A DNA stretch of 64,000 nt, taken from Cycas panzhihuaensis. Its lineage: Eukaryota; Cycadophyta. The first letter of the stretch is position 1. Every line of letters starts with the position of its first letter. The translations under genes were made by a program, and so were the position numbers. This document shows positions 37,901-48,359 of the stretch, in pieces. Under the pieces are notes generated by a model, which was not told where the DNA came from, did not search any database, and saw only the letters and a program-made list of their open reading frames with translations. The stretch spans positions 59,775,741-59,839,740 of the forward strand of contig CM041465.1 in the NCBI GenBank assembly GCA_023213395.1. Direction: 5' to 3'.

Positions 37901-40737
37901 TTTATATACAACTTAAACACATTCCGAAATTAAAGCTTTGGAAAAAAAAAGCGTAAATATTCAAGACACGACAAACATCATATATTCACAAAGCAAGCAA
38001 CGCCAAGGCTTCAGCAAAATGAAAGCAACTGAGGAACTATGGAACAAAGTAGGAAAAAGCACGGGTTCAAATAAATGATGAAATCACAATGTCCTAGATA
38101 CCCTCGCCTTTCAGCCCTTTCAAGTTTCTAGAAAGGATAAATAAAACAATCCCTTTTCATTTCCATGCTTCAACAAACAAGAATAAATGGTTTTCTTTTC
38201 CTTTTGATTCTTTATTACGAGTTGTGTCTGCAACACTTGAATGAAACCACACCCCCAGATACACATTTGACATGGACAAGACTTGAAACCACAATTTTGA
38301 CACATTCAAATACACTCCAGGCACACCCTAGCTATAAAGCCACAATTTAGACAACTTGTAAATATGCTAATGAAAACTTCTAAAATGTTGGTCAAGTCAA
38401 CTGTCAACTTCTTTTCCCTTGACATACAAGGATCAAAAGCAGTGAGGCTGCGACACTTTCTTCACCCGCAAACAGGCATGATTCTCCAAAACTGTCTTGA
38501 CAAATGTGACTTAAAGCTTGACAGCGGAACTCACCATTGAGTTGTTTTGTATCAAGACTAGTAAAAACTTACAGACAGCTTTCAACAGACATACACGGTA
38601 AGATTAATCACAAATATTGTGTCAAACGTTACCCTGAAATGGAATTGAACTCATCTTGTGACAACAGGTCCTTATTCCACTAAACTACCTACCTTTGGAT
38701 TTATGCTGTGTAGTCAAGATCTAATTTCATGAACAATTTAATAAATATTATAAACTACTGCACTTTCACATTGGAAGTAAATATAGTTTGATTGACCGTG
38801 TGTGCCAACTGCCAAGAGGCTGGGCAAGAAATCAAGAACTACCTTGGCATACTAGTTATTAGTTATCCAATTCCAGTATCTACAAATGTATCCAAGATGT
38901 ATAGTGCCAGTTACACAAACAGCTCAATTAATCAACTTACAGCCAAAAATATCCTGCCCCATAGTTCACTACATGGTCAACTTCATTAAATAGAATATTG
39001 GGAGGCAACCTATTATCATAGATTAATAATCACTTCTTAACATCACTGTCTTAACAGTTTTCCCCCTTTCTGCAAGTAGAATTTGTTTAGGAGACCGCAA
39101 TATCCAAGTGCCTTGTTGAAGTGGTATGCTCAGAAACAAAAAAAAAAATTAGGAAGAAATTTGTTGATTTTTGCTTTCCACGCCATACACAGGAAAATAC
39201 CAAACATGGAATCAATCATAAATTAGAAAGGAAGATCCCTGACTTAAAGAATCTGGCCAGTATGCATAGTTATAATAGGATAAAGAAGCTACCATCCATA
39301 CATACTTCCATGTTAAACCAAATTTCTGTAATACATTCATCTTCCATGTTGATGACATAACCACATTAAAATTCATTATATTTTTAGTTATGTTCAGTTC
39401 ATTGAACCATTCAACCTATAAAAATTATCATGCGACACTATCTCCTAAGCTCACAAAAGGGTTTTTATTTGGACCAGGTTCAGCATAACTACTCAACTCA
39501 CTCCAGTTAACACATTCTAGCATGGAACCACCTTACACCAAAAATACAGGTGATTGTCAACCATGGCCACCTCTACTAGATTAGATTTAAATTGTTGCCA
39601 GAAAACAATTGTGACAGCTATGGTCACTCATTTGATCTTCTGCTTCCATATTGCTTCCACGATGGGAATGCTATGGAGGCAGTGGCACATATTTACAGAA
39701 AAATGATCCCAAGGAGGAAATCTTAAGAGATAAAGCAATGTACCTGAAGCCTTGTTTTAAAACAGACTGTTCAACGAACTTAAACATGCAAGACAAAACA
39801 TTTGAATTTAAAACCTATCCATAACATCAACACACCTCCCATATTCCTGATCGCAACTCGAGAGGCTATCCCTCACTTTGCCAGTGCCTCTGGAAAACAG
39901 ACACAGCTAGCCGGAAAAAAAGAGGTCATATCCTGATGTTACCATAGGAATTTGCACTGCCAAGTTTCATAACAGAATATAAAATAGCATATAACACAAA
40001 AGGTCTATTTCCATAACTTTTATCAATTTATCCAATAGCTTTCAGTTCCCACCGAACAAGGTAGGCTTCAAGAGGAATTGTAGATATTTGTAACATTGTG
40101 TCATTTTTCAATTTATCCGTAAGCTTTACTCAGCTCTTCAAGACACTGCTAAAAGCAACTGCATTCCTTTTTCTTGCCTTTTGCATGGATTCTTTTAATC
40201 ATTGCATGTCAAGAAAAACAAGGCTTTGCAACCATAACATTTTGGCAGCAGTGGGAGCCTAACCAAATATATTCCTGTTTACAGAAAAACACGAACTCAA
40301 CCACACATTCGGATGTAGTACTCAGACTTGATGTATGTAAATTGCCAACCAAAGAACCCTGGTTTCTTCTGGGAAAGAACATTGTTGCCAAGAACCACTC
40401 TTATTTACTGAGATTAGATACAAACTCACACGTGCCTAATTTTAATACATCTGAGGAGTTTCCCCCATATGACACATCAATCATAAAACAGGGATTGCAT
40501 TGCTGTTTACCACCGAGAGAAGAGCAGCAAATGTGTTCCCTGCTTTAAAAAAAAAAGTTCAAAAAAAAAAAAGAAAAAAAAATGATAACCTTTAGCTGTA
40601 AGTTGGACCAAATCTAACCAGAGAATCTTGATGTAAGGCATAAACTTATAAAAATGGAAATTTGACTGCCTCAATGTGCGCCGGTGGGAAACTAAGACAA
40701 CATCAACCTCCTCCATGCTGCTAGTAAGCACAGAAAT
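34954..40737. other. 5.8-kb stretch without recognised repeats or genes
   Basis: No retroelement protein was detected on either strand. From about 38000 the base composition is more balanced and the sequence looks like 3' untranslated or downstream DNA of the exon at 40738-40954. Open frames such as 40174-40548 (+) and 38120-38305 (-) match no family I know. A tRNA-like Pol III relic lies near 38630-38700. Confidence 0.45.
38629..38698 (-). pseudogene. Possible tRNA-like (SINE or tRNA) relic
   Basis: The minus strand has TAGTTTAGTGG (complement of 38677-38687), close to the Pol III A box, and AGTTCAATTCC (complement of 38641-38651), close to the B box, at tRNA-like spacing. The acceptor and T stems do not pair well, so it is a relic at best or a chance match. 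Confidence 0.25.
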
Positions 40738-40954
40738 TTATGCCACTTTTACTCCACTTGGGCGTTTTCCTTCCATAGCATCCTTCTTAAGTCGACAATC
40801 TACACAAAGAAAAGGACCTTCCCAAGGCCTGGTACTGGTTGAGAAGAAAGAACCAGTATGAACAGAGATCCCTTCACTTGGTGCTAGGTCTGCCTGGCAA
40901 ACAGCACATGTGAATAATCCTGACGTTGCCCGTACAGATGCCTTTGATCCTAAC
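40738..40954 (-). CDS. Candidate terminal exon of an unidentified host gene
   Basis: On the minus strand an acceptor-like ACTGCAG (ending at 40955) is followed by an open 217-nt segment. It reads LGSKASVRATSGLF, TCAVCQADLAPSEGIS, HTGSFFSTSTRPWEGPFLC and VDCRLKKDAMEGKRPSGVKV, ending in TAA at 40738-40740. Two CX2C pairs (CAVC and CVDC), about 34 residues apart, suggest a small zinc-binding fold. The base composition and codon choice look like a real exon, with no decay. The downstream 2.7 kb would hold the 3' UTR. I could not find the preceding exon in 40955-43300. I do not recognise the family with certainty. A processed or captured gene fragment is an alternative. Confidence 0.5.
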
Positions 40955-40955
40955 C

Positions 40956-43311
40956 TGCAGTTGCTTGTTCAATTAGCTATCCAGTCATAGCAAATCCTCA
41001 CATGGCACAATAACAACCACCCAATCTATAACTAAGATCATGATCTTATATTAGGATCCCTCTAAATTGTGGAAACATAAATTGAGTAAACAGGTTTTGA
41101 TCTCTCATCCAAGACACATTGAACACCACCATGAAGGGAAAATGTATTAATCAATTCTCTTATATCATAGCCAAATGGAATCAATGGAAACAGTCAGGCA
41201 TCACTTAACAAAGTTTCTATTGTTATCCAAACTAAAATTTATGGGGGTCAATAATGAGTCAGGAATCTCATCACAATATCTTTACACATATTGGGAAGGA
41301 CTGCAGAAAACAGTTAGAGGCATGAAATTGTGTGGATAAGGCTGGATTAATCTAGTTTAACAGACCAACAACTAACAGTGCCCAACTGACCATGAGAATG
41401 TTTGCTTGAGATTGTCCTCAACCTAAATAAATACTTGCCTGCAAACGCTGTTTGTTAATTTCAAATTTTAACTAGCAACTAAATCCAGAGTACTTGCAAT
41501 ACCTTGCCAGATAGTAAGCCAGATTAATCTAGTTTTTAAAACAAACAATTTATACTGCCTGATTTACCATAAGAGTTCTGACTTTAGATTCTCCTCAACC
41601 TAAATAGATACTTCCATGCAAATGCTGTTTGTTACTGTTACATTTTAATTAGCAATTAAATGCCAAGTTCTTGCAATACAGCGCAAAATACTAGGCAATA
41701 ATGGAGTTCACAGATAGAGAACAATGATAAAAGGCAGAAGCTCAATAACATCAGTGAACGGTAATATATTGCTTGTCAAAGTCTACAGAATGTTACAAGA
41801 TTAAGAAACAAAATTAATGTTGAGGCATTAGAAAAATACAAATATTTAGCAGAGACACCCTTTGGAGACATTATGTCAATTGGTTTGTAAAAGCGGCAAT
41901 CAAAATGTTGAGAGTTAAGATATCACAACATGTTGATACAATCCAGATCACCTGCATATTCATTTTTTTTCACAGCCTACCTCACAAAGAACAATCACCT
42001 CTTTCTTCCAACAGATAACCCCGATCTGCGAGAAGCAAGCATCCCTTGTGTTTGCTTAGAAATCAGTGTACAGAGACAGTGCCCTCTGACATGGATGCAG
42101 AGCACTAAGGGGACCAGCCCTAGGGGAAGGGGACCCTCTCAGAGACTATGCAGAGAATCCCCATCACAAGATTTTATCCACCACAGGACAGGACATTAAG
42201 AATAAGCCCAACCTGGAGGTCCTTAAGATCGTTGATGAGGGATACTGGGCAGCTTAGAAGCCCTGCTCTACCTAGATCCTGTGGTTGCATCATTTTTCTC
42301 ACCTTTCAGCTGAACAGTCATTATCACGGAGAGGAGTTTTGCTGGACTAACACTCTTTTCAGTGAATACAGTTGTTTTTGTTTCTAATGTACATATATTG
42401 TACACCAATATTTCCCTCATAAACAGAATGCACTACACTAATTAGACTTTGATGCTGGGAAGGCACTAGGCACCCCTACTTTATGTTTGATTTGTGATGT
42501 ACACACTACCCCTTTCACCACTTTAAGTCTTGAGTGGCCATTAATAAAATTTCTATTTGTACTTCATACCTCCCTCCTAAGAACCCTTTGAAATATTGTT
42601 TCTTTACTCTTTTTATTGCAATTTAAAGTTTTGTGCACACATCAAAAGCGTGATGGCCATATTTCGAAGTTCCTATTTTAATCCCCAGTTAGTTGTATTT
42701 TAGAGGGTGCATTGGCTGCTGCTATTTAATTTTAGCCAAAGGGTATATCATATACCAGTTATGATGGACCCTCGAATGATTTTTCAGCATACAGGAGGAT
42801 AAGGTGGGGGTACTTTTGACGATTGAAGATGCAACTATGGCAAATAAATGAAGGCTAAATTCCCAAATCAAGAAGGAAATGACAAGATAGGGCCTAGAAT
42901 TAGAAAGAGGGAAGCCATGCAATAAGTACACTTCGTGTGCGAGCTATTTCTGGCCATTCTCACATCCCCTACATTTAGTGGTTTCTTAGAGTACGTTAAG
43001 ATATCTGTGTTGCTTGGCTCGGCTCTATGTGTGCAGAGAAATTGACTCCAGAACGCTTGGGAATAATCAAGGACATTTCCAGAAATGGTCTTCACAGGAT
43101 TCAGTGCAAAGTTGGTGAAAATCTAGTATGGCAGAGTTTTGGAACAGTTGGGACAGTTGCAGGTCAGAAAACAAGCTCTTGGAGAATGGTTCTGTTCATA
43201 CAATGAAACAGTTCTAAAACGGTGAATGCTTTATAGGGGATGGTTATGTGCCAAATTTTCTAGATAGAGATTATACAGCTGTACGAACATTCAAAAATAC
43301 ATCTTATTATC
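40956..43311. other. Probable intron or flank of the candidate exon
   Basis: No retroelement domain was recognised. It contains a 177-bp tandem duplication at 41341-41695 and a GC-richer patch at 42000-42330 with splice-like sites but no convincing exon. Confidence 0.4.
41341..41695. repeat. 177-bp tandem duplication, 2 diverged copies
   Basis: GATTAATCTAGTTT at 41345 recurs at 41522, and the blocks CTCAACCTAAAT, TACTT-GCAAA-GCTGTTTGTTA and TTGCAATAC follow in the same order in both copies. Confidence 0.8.
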
Positions 43312-43382
43312 ATTAATTAAGGTTTTGCATTGTCAAAGGTCAAAAGCTATGTTGTAAAGTTGCATCCTTTCAGGTTACAGGG

Positions 43383-43390
43383 TATAAATA
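43383..43390 (+). promoter_or_regulatory. TATA box, first copy (LTR of F)
   Basis: GGTATAAATAGGCC, a strong TATA box in the duplicated LTR unit. Confidence 0.6.
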
Positions 43391-43618
43391 GGCCACTGCT
43401 CCTGTTGGTTCAACGGTGAAAGCCAAGTAATTGAGTTGTATATCATACTCTCTAGGGTAAGAGCCAAACAAACCATTTGATGTAATACTCTAGAAAGTGT
43501 ATTCACTGTTGATTGATGAAATAACATGATGAGTTGTAATTGTTGGTTTTGCATTATGAAAGGTCAAAAGTTATGTTGTAAAGTTGCACCCTTCCGGATT
43601 ATTGGCTATGTCAAAAGG

Positions 43619-43626
43619 TATAAATA
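43619..43626 (+). promoter_or_regulatory. TATA box, second copy (LTR of F)
   Basis: Identical TATAAATAGGCC 236 bp after the first. Element C is inserted 11 bp downstream of it, near the expected transcription start. Confidence 0.6.
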
Positions 43627-43637
43627 GGCCACTCCTC

Positions 43638-44040
43638 TGTTAAATTTTAACATGGAAGCATTCAACATCAAAACACTATCAACAGGGTCAATGAATAAAG
43701 CATAACTTATATTAATTCAACATAAGCAGATTACATCAAAACACTAAAGCACCATAGACTCAACATGAGTCTCCATGATGACTTTCTTACATACTCTACC
43801 TCAACCACCTATTTATACAACATAGGTGGGAGACAATACAAGAGATGTGACACGTGGGACAAATACCTCTGACCTAACCAATAACACTTCACCAACCTAT
43901 TAATCAATGACCTTCTGACTTCCCACATAACATTATTATAATGCATGACCCTTAGACCCTAATACCTAGGACTATAACTCTATTGACTATAGGACACACT
44001 TTACATAGAACATATATACATTAAACATTATATTCTAACA
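43638..44040 (-). repeat. 3' LTR of element C
   Basis: TGTTAAATTTTAACATGGAA ... CATTATATTCTAACA. It aligns end to end with 47539-47942. Confidence 0.93.
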
Positions 44041-44053
44041 CCTCCCCTTAATG
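44041..44053 (-). other. Polypurine tract (complement) of element C
   Basis: CCTCCCCTTAATG on the plus strand, that is CATTAAGGGGAGG directly before the 3' LTR on the minus strand. Confidence 0.75.
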
Positions 44054-44873
44054 TTTAATGTTGAGACAACAAGAAGACTAAGGACAACATGACACCTAGT
44101 GCTAAGCACTGACAAGACTGACACAAACCGGACATAAGACTTGACTTGAAGAGTTGTTTGAATTTCCAATGCTTGAGTTTTGGAACTTTCCTGAAGATGA
44201 TGTTACAAGCCTGATCTTCAATCGAAGTGCTGTAGAACCTATATGTGGAGCACATTCTGTTATCTCATGCTTCTTGTTTGGTGACTCCTCCTGCATATTC
44301 CAACTGCGGGTGTGGTTTCCCTTGATTTTTGTTTCCTAAATCAAATGAGATAACATCTATCAAAGGAAAGGAATCTTTCTTGTTTGTCTTTAAATCTGTC
44401 AAGATGATCAACTCCTCAAGCCAATGAGTACTTCCTTGAAAGGAAAGGAGGAACAATGATTCCTTTCCTAACTGCACCTGTGCAGGACCATATCCAGAGC
44501 CAACAAGATGCTTTGTGCTCTCTAAATCATCCAAGAAATTCTTTGTGCCAAATATGATGAAGATTTCCATTATGACTTCATGCACATATTTCCCAATTAT
44601 GGCTACACAAAGCTAGAACATCACTTTGACATGATTGAATTTCATGGTTAAGTAGCCTACCCAAAACACACAATGATCTTGATGTACAAGATTTTGATCA
44701 ACTGAAATTCCAATTATGTTATTTCTTCCTTTGAATGAATATTCTAAGTTCATTGCAGGGTATGCTAACATAATTTGGATTCTTTCAAAAATAAGAACTG
44801 AAAATGCAATTGAATTGAATGTGATCATAGAGAGTCTCATGCATGTGCAAATAACCATATGTCCTAGCATCAT
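44054..44873 (-). pseudogene. Unrecognised reading frames downstream of Gag in element C
   Basis: Minus-strand frames 44265-44585 (106 residues, with LVGSGYGPAQVQLGKESLFL), 44613-44873 and 44055-44255 follow Gag with stops between them. This may be Gag C-terminal sequence or captured DNA. The position equals that of the TPR fragment in element B, but I cannot assign a family. Confidence 0.35.
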
Positions 44874-45605
44874 TTAAACCCTGGCAACAAATCTATCACC
44901 ACAAATTAAGGTAATATTGCCCACATTTTCCACTAAGGTACCTGTGTCTCCATGAAGTACCACCCGGTGTTTGAAATCACTTTCGAATTTTTCAACTTTC
45001 ATACTTTCAGCAATTTCCAACGCAATCTTTCCTGTCATTATGCCGAGGTTCAAGGTGATTGATGAGATCAAATCTTCATCATATTTTAAGTGAAAATCAT
45101 CAGACCCCTTTCCAGGGAAAGGTTCATGCAACCCTTCATGAATATCAAATAAGTCTTTATCGGAGTTAAATTGATTTTCCCCTCTTACTTTCATCTTCAG
45201 TTTCTTTTTCTGGTTCTTTGTCTTTCTGATAATCTTTTGTACTTCTTCAGGACCCTTTTCATGCACTTCCCTTAACAAATTCCAAGCCTCTTTAACTGAA
45301 TCAATGTTTTGAAGTGTATGAATAAGGAATTGATAAAAAGGAGGAATGTTTTTCCTATCAAATACTGCAAACATTACATCAATAACAATTCTATTCCTTT
45401 TTCGGAAATTTTCCTCCCCTTCTTCATTAATTGATGTAGGATCATCAATAATTTCTCATAATTTTTTAAACACAAATATGCTTTCCATTTTAATTGCCCA
45501 AAAATGGAAATTTGTTCGTATATACTTAGGTAAAGGGAAAGGAAGATCTATCAATCAATATTCATTTATTTCTAATACAAAAACAATAATGTCTTTCAAC
45601 TCCAT
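44871..45605 (-). pseudogene. UBN2-like Gag of element C, two TGA stops
   Basis: From ATG 45605 the minus strand reads MELKDIIVFVLEINEY, stop, LIDLPFPLPKYIRTNFHFW, AIKMESIFVFKKL, stop, EIIDDPTSINEEGEENFRKR, FAVFDRKNIPPFYQFLIHTL and VKEAWNLLREVHEKGPEEV, then a basic and an acidic tail. Both stops stand where the related copies have or imply Trp, so single G-to-A changes explain them. F-W-A-I-K-M-E and K-E-A-W are copia Gag signatures. The last 166 codons (45374-44874) are open. There is no CCHC knuckle. Confidence 0.75.
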
Positions 45606-46220
45606 GATGTGAGAGAGAGTTGAGCAAGAGAACATTACCCAAAGTTTAAGTGTCCATCCAACATAGTCAGATCAAAGTCACTTACCAAGGTTTACTTTCT
45701 TTCTTTCCTGCAACTCAAGTATCTCTACCAAATAACTTGTCCTTCTTGCCCTACTGTCAATCAATGAATCTCAATATTGACACTGATAACTTTAATTCAA
45801 AGCTTTCCCTTACTTGCCCATTACATGCAGAAATATAATCACCTTGTATCACCATTGAGACATTACTTCATCACCAACAAAAGAATCATATTCACTTTGA
45901 AGAAATACTCATAAAAATCACTTAATGGACCAACACCAAAGGTAGTAATCCTTAAACAAAATGAGAAGTTATAAAGGGCTAGATATATCAAATATCAATA
46001 TCCAAACATACCAACCGCGCCTTAATATCTTAATTATGATTAAAGGGGGTGAAATTCTCCTTGTTGGTTCTGTTGCGGACCCAACCAACTCATTCACCCT
46101 AATTAAATTTGATTCCAACCTTTAGAAAAATATCGAGGCATTCCAATTCAAAACCCTACCAATTATGAGGCAACAGTTGAAACTCTCGATCGACGAATGG
46201 TGAGGCAACGTCAGCAATTC
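45606..46220 (-). other. 5' internal part of element C, unassigned
   Basis: No recognisable frame. It separates Gag from the putative captured fragment. Confidence 0.4.
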
Positions 46221-46479
46221 TTCGATGGTACCTGCACGCACCAAATACAGATCTCGTGGTCTCTTCGACTCAGGACAGGCGGAGGGCGCAGAACTGTTAC
46301 AGGTGTCACAGTCAATGGAAGAGCAAGCTCGAGATTATAAGAAGTGGCTACCAGCCGAATTTGCACACACAGAACTGCACAATAATTTACAAGCCTATCC
46401 CATTCAGGTATGTCAACTCCTCCTCTGGTTCTATGTTCTCTATCCAAGGATTCCAATGTTAAATGGCTTTGGGGTGCTC

Positions 46480-46950
46480 TCCCAATAAAGAGACAGAGAT
46501 TGTTGAGAACCCTTTACCTTGTAAACTAGTGGCAGGAAGACAAGTCTCCTTCCAAGACTCCAAAACAGAAATGGCAATTTTTTGGTGCACTACGCATGAT
46601 TCATCCATGTCTAACATCAATGATTCAAAGACTCTATCGCAAGACTTTCACAAAGGTGGCACAGATTCGTCTTGCAACTCTAACAAGGGAAAGGGGCAAT
46701 GGATCCAAAAGCTACAAAAGGTTGATTGGTTGGATGCAATTCTTGAATTCTCAAAGAGACAAAAACCTTGGACAATACTACGGGCTGGACAACTATTATT
46801 CAGATTATGTTTCTTTGGTTCTTTGCTTTCTGGTTTGTCAGATCCTGGATAAGTCCTTTTGTGGCTCGTGTTATTGGTTTCAGCAAAGATTCTCTGACAT
46901 ACAAGGGCCAAGCTTTGTACAACCTTGTGACAGATAGTGCAAAAGAATAG
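46480..46950 (+). pseudogene. Putative captured host-gene fragment (CPBP/CAAX-protease-like), antisense in element C
   Basis: Plus-strand text reads GKGQWIQKLQKVDWLDAILE, FSKRQKPW and, after a frameshift near 46770, IMFLWFFAFWFVRSWISPFV, ARVIGFSKDSLTYKGQALYN and LVTDSAKE before a stop. From memory this resembles the first membrane segment and the F-S-K-E-S-L-T-Y-R-G-Q-A-L-Y-S-L-x-T-D-V-x-E block of plant chloroplast CPBP-type (CAAX amino-terminal protease family) membrane proteins. The catalytic segments are not present. The GC content is above that of the element's flanks and the orientation is opposite to the element, as expected of transduplicated host DNA. The family call is tentative. 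Confidence 0.45.
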
Positions 46951-47523
46951 AAGAATTGTGATAGACGAAGCTCCGGGAGGACATCAATTCAGTAGGCAAT
47001 TTCTCATCTCAGGCACTGGCTCTCTTACTTCACAACTCTAGACAAATCTCAAGCGGTTTCAGCTTATGTATATTGTTCTTCATCTCATTCACAAAAGGAT
47101 CAGGGTGCATATCTTACCATGGACAACCTCCTTTTCCATGCATAACTTATGGCAAAATTTCTGAGAAACAATATTGAATGAATTTGGTAACTACCTCCCA
47201 ATTTAACCAATTAACTCATCAACAAACCCTAACAGGTTTCAGATCTTTACAGAATTCCACAACATTACTTTCTTCATATCACCCGTAATTTCAGTCATCT
47301 ATCACAAACTTCATCATCTTTTCCTTATAACTAGCTAAGGGAACAATATTACCCAATTCATATTTCTGTCATCCCAATACTTTGGCACACCTTGTATTAA
47401 TGATGACCTGAAACTTCACCTTCTCAATTCAAATCTTCAATCTGGCAGCCATCCTAATAGAGTCATCTTCCTCCCTTATCATAGAGGTAGCAAACCTGCA
47501 CAACTATAGCCTTAACAAAAAAA
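46951..47523 (-). other. Leader of element C, unassigned
   Basis: Between the captured fragment and the primer site. No frame was recognised. Confidence 0.4.
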
Positions 47524-47538
47524 CCTGCTCTGATACCA
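47524..47538 (-). other. Primer-binding site of element C
   Basis: The minus strand reads TGGTATCAGAGCAGG directly after the 5' LTR, a perfect 12-nt match to the initiator tRNA-Met complement. Confidence 0.88.
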
Positions 47539-47942
47539 TGTTAAATTTTAACATAGAAAGTATTCAACATCAAAACACTATCAACAAGATCAATGAATAA
47601 AGCATAACTTGTATTAACTCAACATAAATAGATTACATCAAAACACTAAAGCACCATAGACTCAACATGAGTCTCCATGATGACTTGATTACATACTCTA
47701 CCTCAACCACCTATTTATACAACATAGGTGGGAGAACATACAAGAGATGTGACACGTGGGACAAATACCTCTAACCTAACCAATGATACTTCACCAACAT
47801 ATTAACCAATGACCTTATAACTTCCCACATAACATTATTATAATGCCTGACCCTTAGACCCTAATACTTAGAACTATAACTCTATTGACTCAAAGACACA
47901 CTTTACATAGAACATATATACATTAAACATTATATTCTAACA
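47539..47942 (-). repeat. 5' LTR of element C
   Basis: TGTTAAATTTTAACATAGAA ... CATTATATTCTAACA, the partner of 43638-44040. Confidence 0.93.
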
Positions 47943-47947
47943 TCCTC

Positions 47948-48272
47948 TTGTTGGATCAATGGTGAAAGCCAAGTAATTGAGTTGTATATCATACTCTCTA
48001 GAGTAAGAGCCAGACAAAACAATTAATGTAATGATTTAGAAAGTGTATTCATTGTTGATTAATGAAATAATAAGTTATGAGAAAGATCTTGTGCAGTCTT
48101 TGTGAATGATGATTGTGTTATGTTTTATGTTTGAGAATGATGCATATGTGATAAATGTTGCATATATCATAAATTGATTTAATGTGCAGCTGACATCAAG
48201 GAATAAGGGGACACAAAATGACTACATTACCAGGCAGTGTCAGGATGTCAATGTGCTAACCGGTTATCAACA
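47948..48272 (+). repeat. LTR of element F, right part
   Basis: This continues the sequence interrupted at 43637 and ends ...GGTTATCAACA at 48272, followed by TTGGTTCCGTTGCTAAATCC, a candidate primer-binding site (tRNA not identified). Confidence 0.6.
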
Positions 48273-48359
48273 TTGGTTCCGTTGCTAAATCCCTTGAGTA
48301 GAGAAAGAATTCAAGGCTCGGAAGCAAGAGTGAGTGCATTTTAAAGGATTAGAAGACCT

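Larger units (their letters stand above)
43312..43637 (+). repeat. LTR of element F, left part, with tandem promoter duplication
   Basis: A unit of about 225 bp beginning GGTTTTGCATT (43321 and again 43545) is tandemly repeated. The second unit is cut by element C at 43637 and resumes at 47948 (TTGTTGGATCAATGGTGAAA, equal to CTGTTGGTTCAACGGTGAAA in the first unit). The left LTR boundary is not resolved. Confidence 0.7.
43638..47942 (-). mobile_element. Element C: well-preserved gag-only LTR element (-)
   Basis: LTRs 43638-44040 and 47539-47942 (403-404 bp) begin TGTTAAATTTTAAC and end TTCTAACA. A perfect 5-bp target duplication TCCTC (43633-43637 and 47943-47947) flanks it. A primer site with the exact TGGTATCAGAGC lies inside the right LTR edge and a purine tract inside the left one. 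It encodes a UBN2-like Gag with two TGA stops and no pol, and carries a probable host-gene fragment in antisense. The LTRs look about 95 percent identical by eye, making it the youngest measurable insertion of the window. Confidence 0.9.

Noticed and set aside
40174-40548. Open plus-strand frame of 124 codons
   Set aside because: No recognisable domain. It lies antisense to the likely 3' UTR of the candidate exon, so a chance frame is the simplest reading.
42000-42330. GC-richer patch with splice-like CAG and GT sites, considered as an upstream exon of the candidate gene
   Set aside because: All three minus frames contain stops, and the implied intron to the next site would be only about 30 bp.
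46225-46488. Plus-strand frame of 87 codons upstream of the putative protease-like fragment
   Set aside because: I could not connect it to the same protein with confidence, so it is left out of the captured-fragment call.
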